64,000 nt of DNA from JBOGNO01 sp050747245. Its GTDB lineage: Bacteria; Acidobacteriota; Terriglobia; Acidiferrales; UBA7541. Shown piece by piece: positions 1 through 8,570 of this stretch. Numbering within the stretch: position 1 is the stretch's first letter; each line of letters starts with the position of its first letter. The notes under the pieces were generated by a model that was not told where the DNA came from, made no database searches, and worked only from the letters and a program-made list of their open reading frames with translations. The DNA lies in NCBI GenBank assembly GCA_050747245.1, contig JBOGNO010000011.1:1-64000 (forward strand), given 5' to 3'. The position numbers and the translations under genes are program-made.

Positions 1-3000
1 CCGAGCCGGTGGTGGTAATGGACTCATCTTCATCCCCGCTGGTGGCAGCGATGGCGGCATCGCGCAGTGTAAATCCCGTGCCCGGTGCAAAGGTCATTCC
101 TCCGCTATCCACCGAAGCCCCAGCCACGATGATTTCGCCCACCTTGGCAGGTGTCAGTGCAGAAGTCGCGCCGCTGGTGGCGGAGGTCGTGCCGCTCCCG
201 GTGGCCTGGGCATCGAGCGGGTTGTTGGGATCGGCTCCGGTGTACTGCAACACGCTGATGGTCACGAAAGCGTCCGGGGAGGGGAAATTACAAGTGACCA
301 CGTTGCTGGCATTGCCTTTGATGTTCTTGGCATACCACATCTGCAGCACACCAATGCTGGAGTTGCTCACCGGGGTGAGGCCCACGAAGGTATCTCCCGC
401 GGTGTCCGTGGGCGGGTTCTGAGCCGTGAAGTTGGAACCGTTGCGGCAGATGACCACCAGGAGATTGCCGGTGATATGGTTGGCGGCCGGAGCGGAAAAG
501 GATGAAAAGCTCTTACCGCTGGTGTCTCCTGCGCTCACCTGGCTCACCAGCGTTACCACAGTTGCACCCGGCGGGGTCAATGAGACTGTTGAAGTGGAGG
601 ACTTCGTCGGATCCGCGACGCTTTGCGCGCTCACATTCACCGTCTGAAGATTGTTAATGGGAGCGGGTGCGGTGTACATTCCGCTTGGCGATAGAGTACC
701 GATAGATGGCGTCATCGCCCATGTGACTCCACCATTGCTCGTACCAGACACGCTCGCAGTGAACTGTTGGGTCTGTGATGCGAATAAACTGACAGCTGGC
801 GGGTTTATCTGCACGCCCACTGGAGCCCCCACGAGAGAAAGCGTCGCGGACGAAGACTTCGAAGGGTCAGCGATGCTTGTGGCAGTAATGGTTACATTCT
901 GGCTGGTGCTGACAAACGAGGGTGGCGTATAGAGCCCAGACGCGGAAAGCGTGCCTATTGATGGGCTGAGCGACCAGATCACACTCGTGAACGTAGTTCC
1001 CGACACCGTGGCTGAGAACTGTTGCGTCTGCGTGGCGGGAATACTAGCAGATGCAGGACTGACCTGGACTCCTATCGGCGTTCCGGATTGATTCTGCACG
1101 GTGACAGTCGCGCCAGTAAACCCGTATGTGCGATTGTCGGCAGCAAGGGCTCGAACTCCCAGCGCGTGTTTTCCATTCCACAACGTTGTCGTATCAAAGA
1201 GTCCGGTGGTGCCCTGGTTGAAAATATATGGCGATACCGAATCCGTTTGCGTGAGAACTCCATCCACATAGAACTGTACAAAATTGACAGATTGCGACGG
1301 ATTGGCCGACCACTGAACACTTCCATTAATGGTAGAGCCGTCTTGAATGGTGGAAGAAATGGCGAAAGGCGAGGAGGATGCCGCGACAACTGAGCTCGCG
1401 GCCGATTGGGCAGATGTGGTTCCGAAGTTGTTTGACGCTGTTACCGCAACGGCCAGCGTCACGCCGAGATCCGCGGACCCCAACGGGGAGTATGTTGGGG
1501 ACGTCGCGCCAGCGATAGGAAAGCAATTTGCGCCGTTGCTATCGCATCTTTCCCACTGGTAAGTGTAAACCGATGGCAATCCCAGCCAAACGCCAGTGGA
1601 TTCTCCCAAGACGGAACCGAAGTTCGGCACTCCGTTAACCAACGGCAGGATTGTATCCACGGGTGTGCCCGGAGAAGCTGAAGCGCAACCAGGCACCGCT
1701 TTGCATACGTTCAATCGGCCGCCGGTCGCCACTTGCTTGGTCAGCGAAGGGAGATCATCGACGTTGCTGAGAATTATGGATTTCAGGTTTGCGACAGACT
1801 GATAGCCCGTTGAAAGAATCAGCGCCGCAGCACCCGAGGTCTGCGCTGCGGCCATGGAACCGCCGCTGATGTACGCGTAATTGCTCTGTCGGAGCGTCGA
1901 GAAAATGTTTGATCCTGGCGCTGCCAGGTGCACTGTCGTCGGCCCGAAATTGGAATTGATCCATAGATTGTCGTTTTGATCGCTCGCCGCCGCGCAAATT
2001 TCCGTCGGGCGGTTGTAGGAACATGGATATCGCGGGATAGTGTCGTTGTTCTGGTTGGTGTTTCCCGCCGCAGCGACAAATAGAATGTCATTGGTGCCCA
2101 GCAGGTCGATTTCATCGGAAAGGGCTTGCGAGAATGCTGTGCCTGGCCACGTCTGTGAGTCGTTTACCACCCTCACGTTCACACCGGATTGCTTCGCCTT
2201 TACTACCCAATCCATCGCAGAGATTAAATCGCTCGTGAAGCCGGTCCCTCCGGAACCGACCCACTTGACGGCCATGATGCTGGTTGTCCAATTGACTCCG
2301 GCCACGCCGGCAGCGTTATTTCCGACTGCCCCGATTATGCCGGCGACGTGTGTCCCGTGACCTTGGAAAGCGGTGTCGTCATCCATCGGATCGCAATTTG
2401 CTGCCACTATGTTGTAACCGTACGTGCCGGCGGCGCAACCTCCGATCCCGCCTGGATTGACCCACATATTTGTCAGAAGATCCGGATGAGAATATTGCAC
2501 TCCCGTATCCAGCACGGCGACAACGACGGAACTTGTTCCCGTCGTGACGCCCCATGCAAGGGCTGATCTTTCGTCGGCTCCTGCTGTCCCAGGAGTCCCA
2601 TTCACAATTTGCCCCTGATTTTGCGCGGCCCATTGGTTTCCAAAGTTCGCGTCGTTGGGTATGGTGCCCCCATCGACAGTCTGCAAGTAATCCGGTTCGG
2701 CGTAGACGACTCCGCTTCGCCTCCGCATCGATTGAATCGCCGTCAACACATGTCCCTTTGGAACGCGTACCACATGGACATCCACACCGATGGTCTTGAT
2801 GTCCCGGGCCTTTGTGCCTCCTAAGATCGACAGAATTCGCCTTCGCGAGGTATTCTGTTGAAATCGGATGAGGATCACACCCTCGCGATAGGCTGGAGCT
2901 TGAGATTCCTCGGTCGACCTCTCCACATCACTCGACACGGGTAAGAAACTCTCCGAAGAACCTGCTCCGCCTTTCCGTGCACTTCCCGGCTCTGCAGGTA

Positions 3001-3211
3001 AGGGGGTAGTAGTTGCACTGGAGTCTTTATGGTTGGAATCGCCGTGCTTATCCGGATTCGGGTTCCGCCGTTCCACAGCGCGCGCGGATGACTCCTTCCT
3101 TTCGGCTATCCGCCAACTCGTACCTGCCAAGGGGAGAGCCGGGAGGGCAAGAACGGCAAATATTAAGAGAGGCAGGCGAAGTGTGGCGCATACTCTGCGT
3201 TGAAGGATCAT
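1..3211 (-). CDS. Secreted S8 (subtilisin-like) serine protease with Ig-like repeats, C-terminus cut by window edge
   Basis: The minus-strand frame is open from an ATG at 3211 to the left edge (about 1,070 codons, no stop seen). It starts with a Sec signal peptide (residues 1-30, basic start then a Leu/Ala-rich core ending PLAG). A propeptide-like region follows, with I9-type residues around 110-180 (REGVILIRF, then VVYAEPDY). The S8 catalytic domain has Asp in VAVLDTGV (about residue 235), His in GHGTHVAG (about 280) and Ser in SGGSMAAA (about 450), with AAAGN as the oxyanion Asn. Two Ig-like repeats of about 85 residues follow (VQVSPASAS and VQINPPAVS at their starts), then a beta-rich region that runs off the window. 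The usual GTSMA(A/S)PH block around Ser is GGSMAAAQT here. It is probably an exported or surface degradative protease. No strong ribosome site precedes the ATG; the signal peptide decides the start. Confidence 0.9.
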   Translation of the reverse strand, partial: MILQRRVCATLRLPLLIFAVLALPALPLAGTSWRIAERKESSARAVERRNPNPDKHGDSNHKDSSATTTPLPAEPGSARKGGAGSSESFLPVSSDVERSTEESQAPAYREGVILIRFQQNTSRRRILSILGGTKARDIKTIGVDVHVVRVPKGHVLTAIQSMRRRSGVVYAEPDYLQTVDGGTIPNDANFGNQWAAQNQGQIVNGTPGTAGADERSALAWGVTTGTSSVVVAVLDTGVQYSHPDLLTNMWVNPGGIGGCAAGTYGYNIVAANCDPMDDDTAFQGHGTHVAGIIGAVGNNAAGVAGVNWTTSIMAVKWVGSGGTGFTSDLISAMDWVVKAKQSGVNVRVVNDSQTWPGTAFSQALSDEIDLLGTNDILFVAAAGNTNQNNDTIPRYPCSYNRPTEICAAASDQNDNLWINSNFGPTTVHLAAPGSNIFSTLRQSNYAYISGGSMAAAQTSGAAALILSTGYQSVANLKSIILSNVDDLPSLTKQVATGGRLNVCKAVPGCASASPGTPVDTILPLVNGVPNFGSVLGESTGVWLGLPSVYTYQWERCDSNGANCFPIAGATSPTYSPLGSADLGVTLAVAVTASNNFGTTSAQSAASSVVAASSSPFAISSTIQDGSTINGSVQWSANPSQSVNFVQFYVDGVLTQTDSVSPYIFNQGTTGLFDTTTLWNGKHALGVRALAADNRTYGFTGATVTVQNQSGTPIGVQVSPASASIPATQTQQFSATVSGTTFTSVIWSLSPSIGTLSASGLYTPPSFVSTSQNVTITATSIADPSKSSSATLSLVGAPVGVQINPPAVSLFASQTQQFTASVSGTSNGGVTWAMTPSIGTLSPSGMYTAPAPINNLQTVNVSAQSVADPTKSSTSTVSLTPPGATVVTLVSQVSAGDTSGKSFSSFSAPAANHITGNLLVVICRNGSNFTAQNPPTDTAGDTFVGLTPVSNSSIGVLQMWYAKNIKGNASNVVTCNFPSPDAFVTISVLQYTGADPNNPLDAQATGSGTTSATSGATSALTPAKVGEIIVAGASVDSGGMTFAPGTGFTLRDAAIAATSGDEDESITTTGS

Positions 3212-3748
3212 CAATTCTGCCCGGCGTGACTCACATTGCACTCTTGTGAGGTCAGCTTTGGAATTCACCCCTCTATCCTCCGTCGCAGTCAACCTGCGAA
3301 TCACTGACTAGGATTTGTGGTTCAACAAGTCCTCACCCCTGCATCCCCAGGGTAAAGACAGCAAGCCGCTTATGAACAAGGCAATCTCACTTCCAAGGAG
3401 CCTATTTATAAGCCATTTATTATCAATCGATTACATCGACATGGTCTTGTGGCTGGAGGGAGACATGCAGGGATTTTGACTGAAATGCGAAAAGCCATGA
3501 CTTAGTCACTCCGGTGCTCCCCGCCAAAACTGTACACCAAGCATGAATAAGATCCGGGTCTCCAAGTGGGGCAACCTAGGCAGGACACCGCGGGGAACTC
3601 GTGTTGATAGTCTGCATGACCATTGCCCCCGTACTAAGAAAATCCAAGCCTTGGTTACCTGGCTTTTGTGGGGCAATACATTAACATGTCCGTAGCTCTC
3701 CGATTAAACTTACTTGCCCCTGGTATAGGGATTGGATAGGCTCAAATT
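3212..3748. other. Intergenic region, 537 bp, no confident gene
   Basis: This gap separates the divergent S8 protease and LuxR-type genes and must hold both promoters, but I could not pick a convincing -35/-10 pair. It is visibly less GC-rich than its surroundings. A 49-codon reading frame starts at ATG 3543 and ends at TAG about 3692. Its first residues (IRVSKWGN) recall the start of MazE/AbrB-type antitoxins, but the similarity stops after about 10 residues, so it is not called as a gene. Confidence 0.5.
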
Positions 3749-4435
3749 GTGACGAAAAGTCGTCTAAACCGGCGTGTCTCCGTATGCGTGTTGTCAGCTC
3801 ACCCACTGGTATTCGGCGAATTAGATCGCTTGTTGGACAGCGACGAATTTCGAGTGGTTTCAAAGCGTCTCGATCTAGCCTTCGTGCATGAATTGCGCCA
3901 AATGGTCCTGCCGCTCGCTAAGGTCTACGTCGTCGATGCGCATACAACGCGGCCTGCGGCAGCTTCGCTGATTTCCAATATTTTGCGTCAGCACCCTGCC
4001 TCACGGGTATTGGTGGTCCAGGAAAAATTCTCGCCTCAGGATAGCTACTCATTCCTTCGCCTCGGTGTGAAAGGCCTCCTGACATACACCGAAACCAAAG
4101 ATCAGCTCGCAAAAGCATTGGCGATGACAGCGAAAGGCGGTTTTTGGGTTCCACGAAAAGTGCTCTCGGGCTTCGTTGAAGCCGTCCTATCCGATTCGCG
4201 CGGGAATTCTCTGAGAATTAAGAGCGCGGTGAGCCTGAGCCGCCGCGAACAAGAAGTCCTAGATTGTCTGCTGGAAAATCTTGCGAATAAAGAAATCGCT
4301 AGCAAATTGAACATTTCCGAGAGGACCGTAAAGTTTCATGTCTCCAATCTGCTTTCGAAGTTTGGTGTACAACGACGCGCGGATCTTATCCTTCTGTGTT
4401 ACCAAGGGCGCTCATTTCCCTCTCTAGGGACCTGA
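3749..4435 (+). CDS. LuxR/NarL-type DNA-binding regulator with degenerate receiver domain
   Basis: The 228-residue protein has the two-domain layout of a NarL-type response regulator. Residues 10-125 resemble a receiver domain, and residues 162-222 form a LuxR-type helix-turn-helix (LSRREQEVLDCL, then NKEIASKLNIS and ERTVKFHVSNLLSKF). An Asp sits at the expected phosphoacceptor site (residue 63, in VYVVDAH). The acidic pair that normally binds magnesium near the N-terminus is replaced by Ser-Ala-His (VLSAHP), and the conserved Lys region is not standard. It may therefore work without phosphorylation. The start is GTG with no clear ribosome site. No histidine kinase is next to it and its targets are unknown. 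It may control the divergent protease, but that is only suggested by position. Confidence 0.85.
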   Translation: MTKSRLNRRVSVCVLSAHPLVFGELDRLLDSDEFRVVSKRLDLAFVHELRQMVLPLAKVYVVDAHTTRPAAASLISNILRQHPASRVLVVQEKFSPQDSYSFLRLGVKGLLTYTETKDQLAKALAMTAKGGFWVPRKVLSGFVEAVLSDSRGNSLRIKSAVSLSRREQEVLDCLLENLANKEIASKLNISERTVKFHVSNLLSKFGVQRRADLILLCYQGRSFPSLGT

Positions 4436-4436
4436 A

Positions 4437-4492
4437 TTTTCTCCCCATTGATCCCGTAGTCGAAGGCCACCCTGGAACCTGAAGGGAGAAAA
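4437..4492. repeat. Inverted repeat just after the LuxR-type gene
   Basis: TTTTCTCCC at 4437-4445 is exactly complementary to GGGAGAAAA at 4484-4492, with a 38-nt loop. It begins one base after the regulator's stop codon. It could be a weak transcription-end or mRNA-stability structure, but the loop is long and there is no T-run after it, so the role is uncertain. Confidence 0.35.
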
Positions 4493-4655
4493 TGGGAAAC
4501 GGCTTACCATGTTTCTCACTGTGTTTGATAGTGCGCCTTCCAGAACAGGTGCTCTAGATAATTCTCTCCGAATCAATCAGATGTGGACATCAGACCCCGA
4601 ATGATTTCTTTGGCGGGTTGATTGCTCCCTGCTCGTCTGCGGAGGCATGCAAATT

Positions 4656-6509
4656 ATGTGTGGCATCGTAGGGTACGTTGGCGCTCGGGAGGTAGTTCCT
4701 GTGTTGCTGGACGGCCTGAAGCGCTTGGAATATCGCGGTTACGATTCCTCGGGTGTGGCAATTGCAGGAAATGGCCACGGGCTATCGATCCGCCGCCGCC
4801 CCGGAAAGCTTGTGAATCTGGAGCAAGAGCTCCACCTCTCTTCAATTCAAGGTAGCTTCGGTCTCGGGCATACTCGATGGGCCACTCACGGAAAGCCAAG
4901 CGAACGCAACGCCCACCCCCACAAGGATTGCAAGGGACGCCTGGCTGTCGTTCACAATGGCATTATTGAAAACTTTGCTTCCCTCAAGGAACAGTTGCGA
5001 ACGCATGGGCACGAGTTTGCGAGCGACACTGACAGCGAAGTAGTCGCGCATCTCATAGAAAGCTATATGGAGGGAGATCTGGTGGCGGCCGTGCGCAGGG
5101 CCGTTGCTGAACTGCGAGGTGCCTTCGCCATCGCAGTGATTTCCCTTGATGATCCCGAGAAAATAGTGACGGCCAGGCTGGGAGCGCCCGTGATCGTGGG
5201 AGTAGGCGAACACGAAACGTTTCTAGCTTCCGATGTTGTCCCGGTCCTTCCCTACACTCGCCAAATCATCTACTTGGAAGATGGCGAAATTGCAGTTCTG
5301 AACCGCCGTGGCGTGGAATTGACAGACTTCGTCGGTATCCCCCGCACACGTGCTCCCCAGGAAGTGCTCTGGGATGCCAAGCGCGCTGAAAAGTGTGGGT
5401 TCCGACATTTCATGCAGAAAGAAATCTTTGAGCAACCTTGTGCCATTCGCGACACGCTCGAGGGCCGCGTCAATTGGGATGTGGGGCGGGTATCACTCGA
5501 CGAACTCTTGCCGCTCGGCGAAGCGCTGGCTTGCACGGAGACTGTCCATTTGATTGCTTGCGGCACTTCTCTCCACGCCGCCATGGTCGGCAAATGGATG
5601 ATCGAGACGCTGGCGCGAATTCGAGTTGAAGTGGATCACGCATCCGAATATCGCTATCGCGACCCTCTTGTCACGCGAAAGACTCTCGCTGTACTCATCA
5701 GCCAGTCGGGCGAAACGGCAGACACTATTGCCGCCGGTCGGGAGGCACGCGAAAAGGGCGCTATTTCAATTGCCATCTCAAACGTTCCCGGAAGCACGCT
5801 CACACGAGAGGCGGACGCGCATCTCATTACTCAAGCTGGACCTGAAGTTGGCGTGGCGGCCACAAAGACTTTTACCGCTCAACTTATGTCTCTTCTGCTT
5901 CTTTCACTCGAACTTGCCCAGCGGCAGAAGCGAATTTTGCCCGCGGTCGCGAAACGTCTGCTGCAGAACGCAGCTTGCATTCCTGCTCAGCTTGAGCGGG
6001 TGCTCACCAAGGACGCGGACATCGAAGCCCTGGCAAAGCGATTCAAGGAGGCGCAGAGCGCGTTATTCTTGGGCCGCGGGAATCTGTTTCCCATCGCTCT
6101 GGAAGGGGCTTTGAAATTGAAGGAAATCTCATATGTTCATGCCGAGGGCTATCCTGCGGGTGAGATGAAGCACGGCCCCAATGCTCTTATCGACGAAAAC
6201 CTGCCCGTGATTTTCCTCGCCACGCGCGAGCCCGGCAATCCTGTTTCCGAGCTTCGCTATCAAAAATCACTCAGCAATATGCAGGAAGTGCGTGCCCGAA
6301 GTGGCAAGGTGATCGGAATTATCAATGAGGGCGATGAACAGGCCCGCATGCTCTGCGATGCCTTCTTTGAGGTTCCCGAGGCTTGCGACCTGTTGTTGCC
6401 ATTTCTTGCCGTGCTGCCTCTGCAACTCCTGGCCTATCACATTGCCGCGTTGCGCGGATGTGACGTCGATCAGCCGCGAAATCTTGCCAAGTCCGTTACC
6501 GTCGAATAG
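4656..6509 (+). CDS. glmS: Glutamine-fructose-6-phosphate aminotransferase (isomerizing)
   Basis: GlmS makes glucosamine-6-phosphate from fructose-6-phosphate and glutamine, the first step towards UDP-GlcNAc for peptidoglycan and lipopolysaccharide. I chose the ATG at 4656, not the in-frame ATG at 4647, because the protein must begin Met-Cys-Gly-Ile-Val-Gly: Cys2 becomes the N-terminal nucleophile of the glutaminase domain. The GGAGG at 4641-4645 is also better spaced for 4656. The glutaminase domain fills about residues 2-220 (GHTRWATHG, then GIIENF). Two SIS sugar-isomerase domains follow (ACGTSLHA, SQSGETADT, AEGYPAGEMKHGP). The C-terminus is the usual RNLAKSVTVE. Its 617 residues are normal for the family. 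No glmS ribozyme was recognised upstream. Confidence 0.97.
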   Translation: MCGIVGYVGAREVVPVLLDGLKRLEYRGYDSSGVAIAGNGHGLSIRRRPGKLVNLEQELHLSSIQGSFGLGHTRWATHGKPSERNAHPHKDCKGRLAVVHNGIIENFASLKEQLRTHGHEFASDTDSEVVAHLIESYMEGDLVAAVRRAVAELRGAFAIAVISLDDPEKIVTARLGAPVIVGVGEHETFLASDVVPVLPYTRQIIYLEDGEIAVLNRRGVELTDFVGIPRTRAPQEVLWDAKRAEKCGFRHFMQKEIFEQPCAIRDTLEGRVNWDVGRVSLDELLPLGEALACTETVHLIACGTSLHAAMVGKWMIETLARIRVEVDHASEYRYRDPLVTRKTLAVLISQSGETADTIAAGREAREKGAISIAISNVPGSTLTREADAHLITQAGPEVGVAATKTFTAQLMSLLLLSLELAQRQKRILPAVAKRLLQNAACIPAQLERVLTKDADIEALAKRFKEAQSALFLGRGNLFPIALEGALKLKEISYVHAEGYPAGEMKHGPNALIDENLPVIFLATREPGNPVSELRYQKSLSNMQEVRARSGKVIGIINEGDEQARMLCDAFFEVPEACDLLLPFLAVLPLQLLAYHIAALRGCDVDQPRNLAKSVTVE

Positions 6510-6548
6510 CTGCTAAATTTAAGAGCAATTTCCTCGGTCGCCAGCGTT

Positions 6549-8438
6549 TCAGTGGAGCAAGCCGAACACATCGAGATGGTCTTGCGTCCCGATGTACACC
6601 TTGCCGTTCGCGACGGTAGGCACAGAGAATTTCACACTGACATGTGCCAGGTCGCGATTTCCCGGCGCTTGGTTGGTGTTGTAGAGTTCCAGTGACACAT
6701 CGCCGGCGTTGTAGGCGTGAAGAATTGCCGCTCCTCCTGTGAACTCTGTGGTCCAAACGATGCCATTGCTTGTTCCATCGGCTGAAATCGAAGATGTCGC
6801 TCCTGGAAAACCAAAAACAGTGGAGCTCTGAAAAATGGGCTGCGTCGAAATTGTGGCGTTCGCGATAGAAAACTGCTTCAAAGTGTCGTGGACGCCTGCA
6901 AAGTAGAGAGCCCCGTTGAAATAAGCCGCAGTGCTGTAACTTTGCGCCCCTCCTCCATTATTGCCAATTGCACCCGGAATCGACTGGATGGAACTATCGA
7001 CGATGGCACTGAATTTCCCCATGTTGTCACGGTCCACCAGATACAGCGTTCCGCCTTTACCGCCTCCTACCAGCAGGTGTCGGTGCTGACCATTCCCGGT
7101 TGAATCGGGCAGCAGTACGGCGGCTGCCGAGCCCAGATCCTGGTCTTGATCGTTCAAAGCCTGCTGATTGAATGGGGTAAAAAAATCGTTCACTGGCAGC
7201 GCGCTTCCCGACAAGGTGAGTTTCACCATTGAATCCCCGTAATCCGGACCCCCGATGTTTGCATCGAATGTTCCATTTCCGGTGACGGCAAAAATATTAT
7301 TGTTCGCATCTGCCGATGGTGCCGCGCCGGCCTGCCAGATAGCAGCTTCCGATCCGTTCGGCGAGACGTTTAATACGGCTCGCTGTGCCAGAGTGGCTGC
7401 ATCGAATGCGAAGAGCCAGCCGTGATACGTACCCTGGTCGCAGTGCGACCCGAAACTGGCATAAACTACTCCGTTAACCAGAGCCAGCGCCGCGCGGTTC
7501 TGTTGCGATTGCGCGTTGAATGTGACGTTGTTTCCGCCCTCTCCTGTCCCCGGCACGGTCGCTGTGATTTCCACGGGGCTGCCCGCCAGCTCCTTTCCCG
7601 AGCTGATGTCCAGAGCGTACAGCCGCTGAAAAATGGTCGCGCCATTTCCGCTACCTTTCTTGGATTTGGCGACCACAAAAAGAATGTCGGTCTGGGGATC
7701 AATCACTGGCGTTCCTGTAATTCCAATTAGAGGTGCTAAATCGCCGCAGCCGAACACTTCGTTGGGCGTCACCGCTGATTCTCCTGCCCCCAGCAGGCTC
7801 GTGGTCCACAGCGCTGCTCCCGAAGCGTCCGCATCGAAAGCGAACATCGTGTCATTTTCCGTCCCCGCGTACACCACATTGTGTGTGCCGTGTCCTGCCA
7901 CACCCACTCTGGGCACATAGAGAGGCTGCGCGTAGATCGCGCCGTCCACGGCAACCGTGAACACCTTTCCGAAACTGTTTACGTTTGCGTTCGCAAGCGT
8001 CAGTTTTGTCTCTGTTAAATCCTGTCCTGTTCGTGCCAGATCGTTGTGGTATGTGAGCACTGTCTCGGCAGCCTGTGTAGCGTTCACTGTGAAGTTGGTT
8101 GCTCCTGTCACTCCGCTTTGCGAGGCTTGCATCGCTGCAATTCCGATGGCCACGCCTGTCGCCATGCCAGAAGATGAAATCGTCGCCGCCGAGGTGTTCA
8201 GAGACGTCCATACCACAGAGTTGGTCAGGTCCTGCGTGCTGCCGTCGCTGAATCTTCCCGTGGCTGTAAATTGCTGGTTCGTCCCGGGCGGGACGGAGAT
8301 TCCGGTAGGCGTTACGCTGATCGAGGTCAAGAAAGGGGCTCCCGAATTTCCGGAAACGCTCGAGTGGCTGCAACCCGCCAGCATCGCCACCGCGCAAATT
8401 GCTAGTACCGCCGATGAGAAACCGGTTCCTGATCGCAT
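6549..8438 (-). CDS. Exported lipoprotein with Ig-like domain and beta-propeller repeats
   Basis: The 629-residue protein starts with a lipoprotein signal peptide; the lipobox LAGC puts the lipidated Cys at about residue 23. A single Big-type Ig-like domain follows (about 38-120, ISVTPTGISVPPG, ending TNFTVNA). The rest has repeated GxVYAG, GTPVIDP, LYALD and NGVVYASF segments typical of PQQ-like or outer-membrane beta-propellers (for example VYAGTENDTMFAFDAD). There is no clear quinoprotein active site, so this is probably a structural or binding propeller and not a dehydrogenase. It converges with glmS (39 bp gap) and is divergent from mtaB. Function and ligand are unknown. Confidence 0.85.
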   Translation of the reverse strand: MRSGTGFSSAVLAICAVAMLAGCSHSSVSGNSGAPFLTSISVTPTGISVPPGTNQQFTATGRFSDGSTQDLTNSVVWTSLNTSAATISSSGMATGVAIGIAAMQASQSGVTGATNFTVNATQAAETVLTYHNDLARTGQDLTETKLTLANANVNSFGKVFTVAVDGAIYAQPLYVPRVGVAGHGTHNVVYAGTENDTMFAFDADASGAALWTTSLLGAGESAVTPNEVFGCGDLAPLIGITGTPVIDPQTDILFVVAKSKKGSGNGATIFQRLYALDISSGKELAGSPVEITATVPGTGEGGNNVTFNAQSQQNRAALALVNGVVYASFGSHCDQGTYHGWLFAFDAATLAQRAVLNVSPNGSEAAIWQAGAAPSADANNNIFAVTGNGTFDANIGGPDYGDSMVKLTLSGSALPVNDFFTPFNQQALNDQDQDLGSAAAVLLPDSTGNGQHRHLLVGGGKGGTLYLVDRDNMGKFSAIVDSSIQSIPGAIGNNGGGAQSYSTAAYFNGALYFAGVHDTLKQFSIANATISTQPIFQSSTVFGFPGATSSISADGTSNGIVWTTEFTGGAAILHAYNAGDVSLELYNTNQAPGNRDLAHVSVKFSVPTVANGKVYIGTQDHLDVFGLLH

Positions 8439-8570
8439 TGTTCAGCGCTCCCGAGGGCTGGACTGTGGCCTTTCAGATGCTACACTACGATCTTTTGAGC
8501 CGGTCTTGGAATCTCGCGGGGCCTGACCTCTTTTTGGAAACGGTGCCAGGAGTTAGGAGCCACATCCGGA

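Noticed and set aside
4436..4655. Possible glmS ribozyme upstream of glmS
   Set aside because: I could not find the conserved glmS ribozyme core; the inverted repeat there is simple and adjoins the previous gene.
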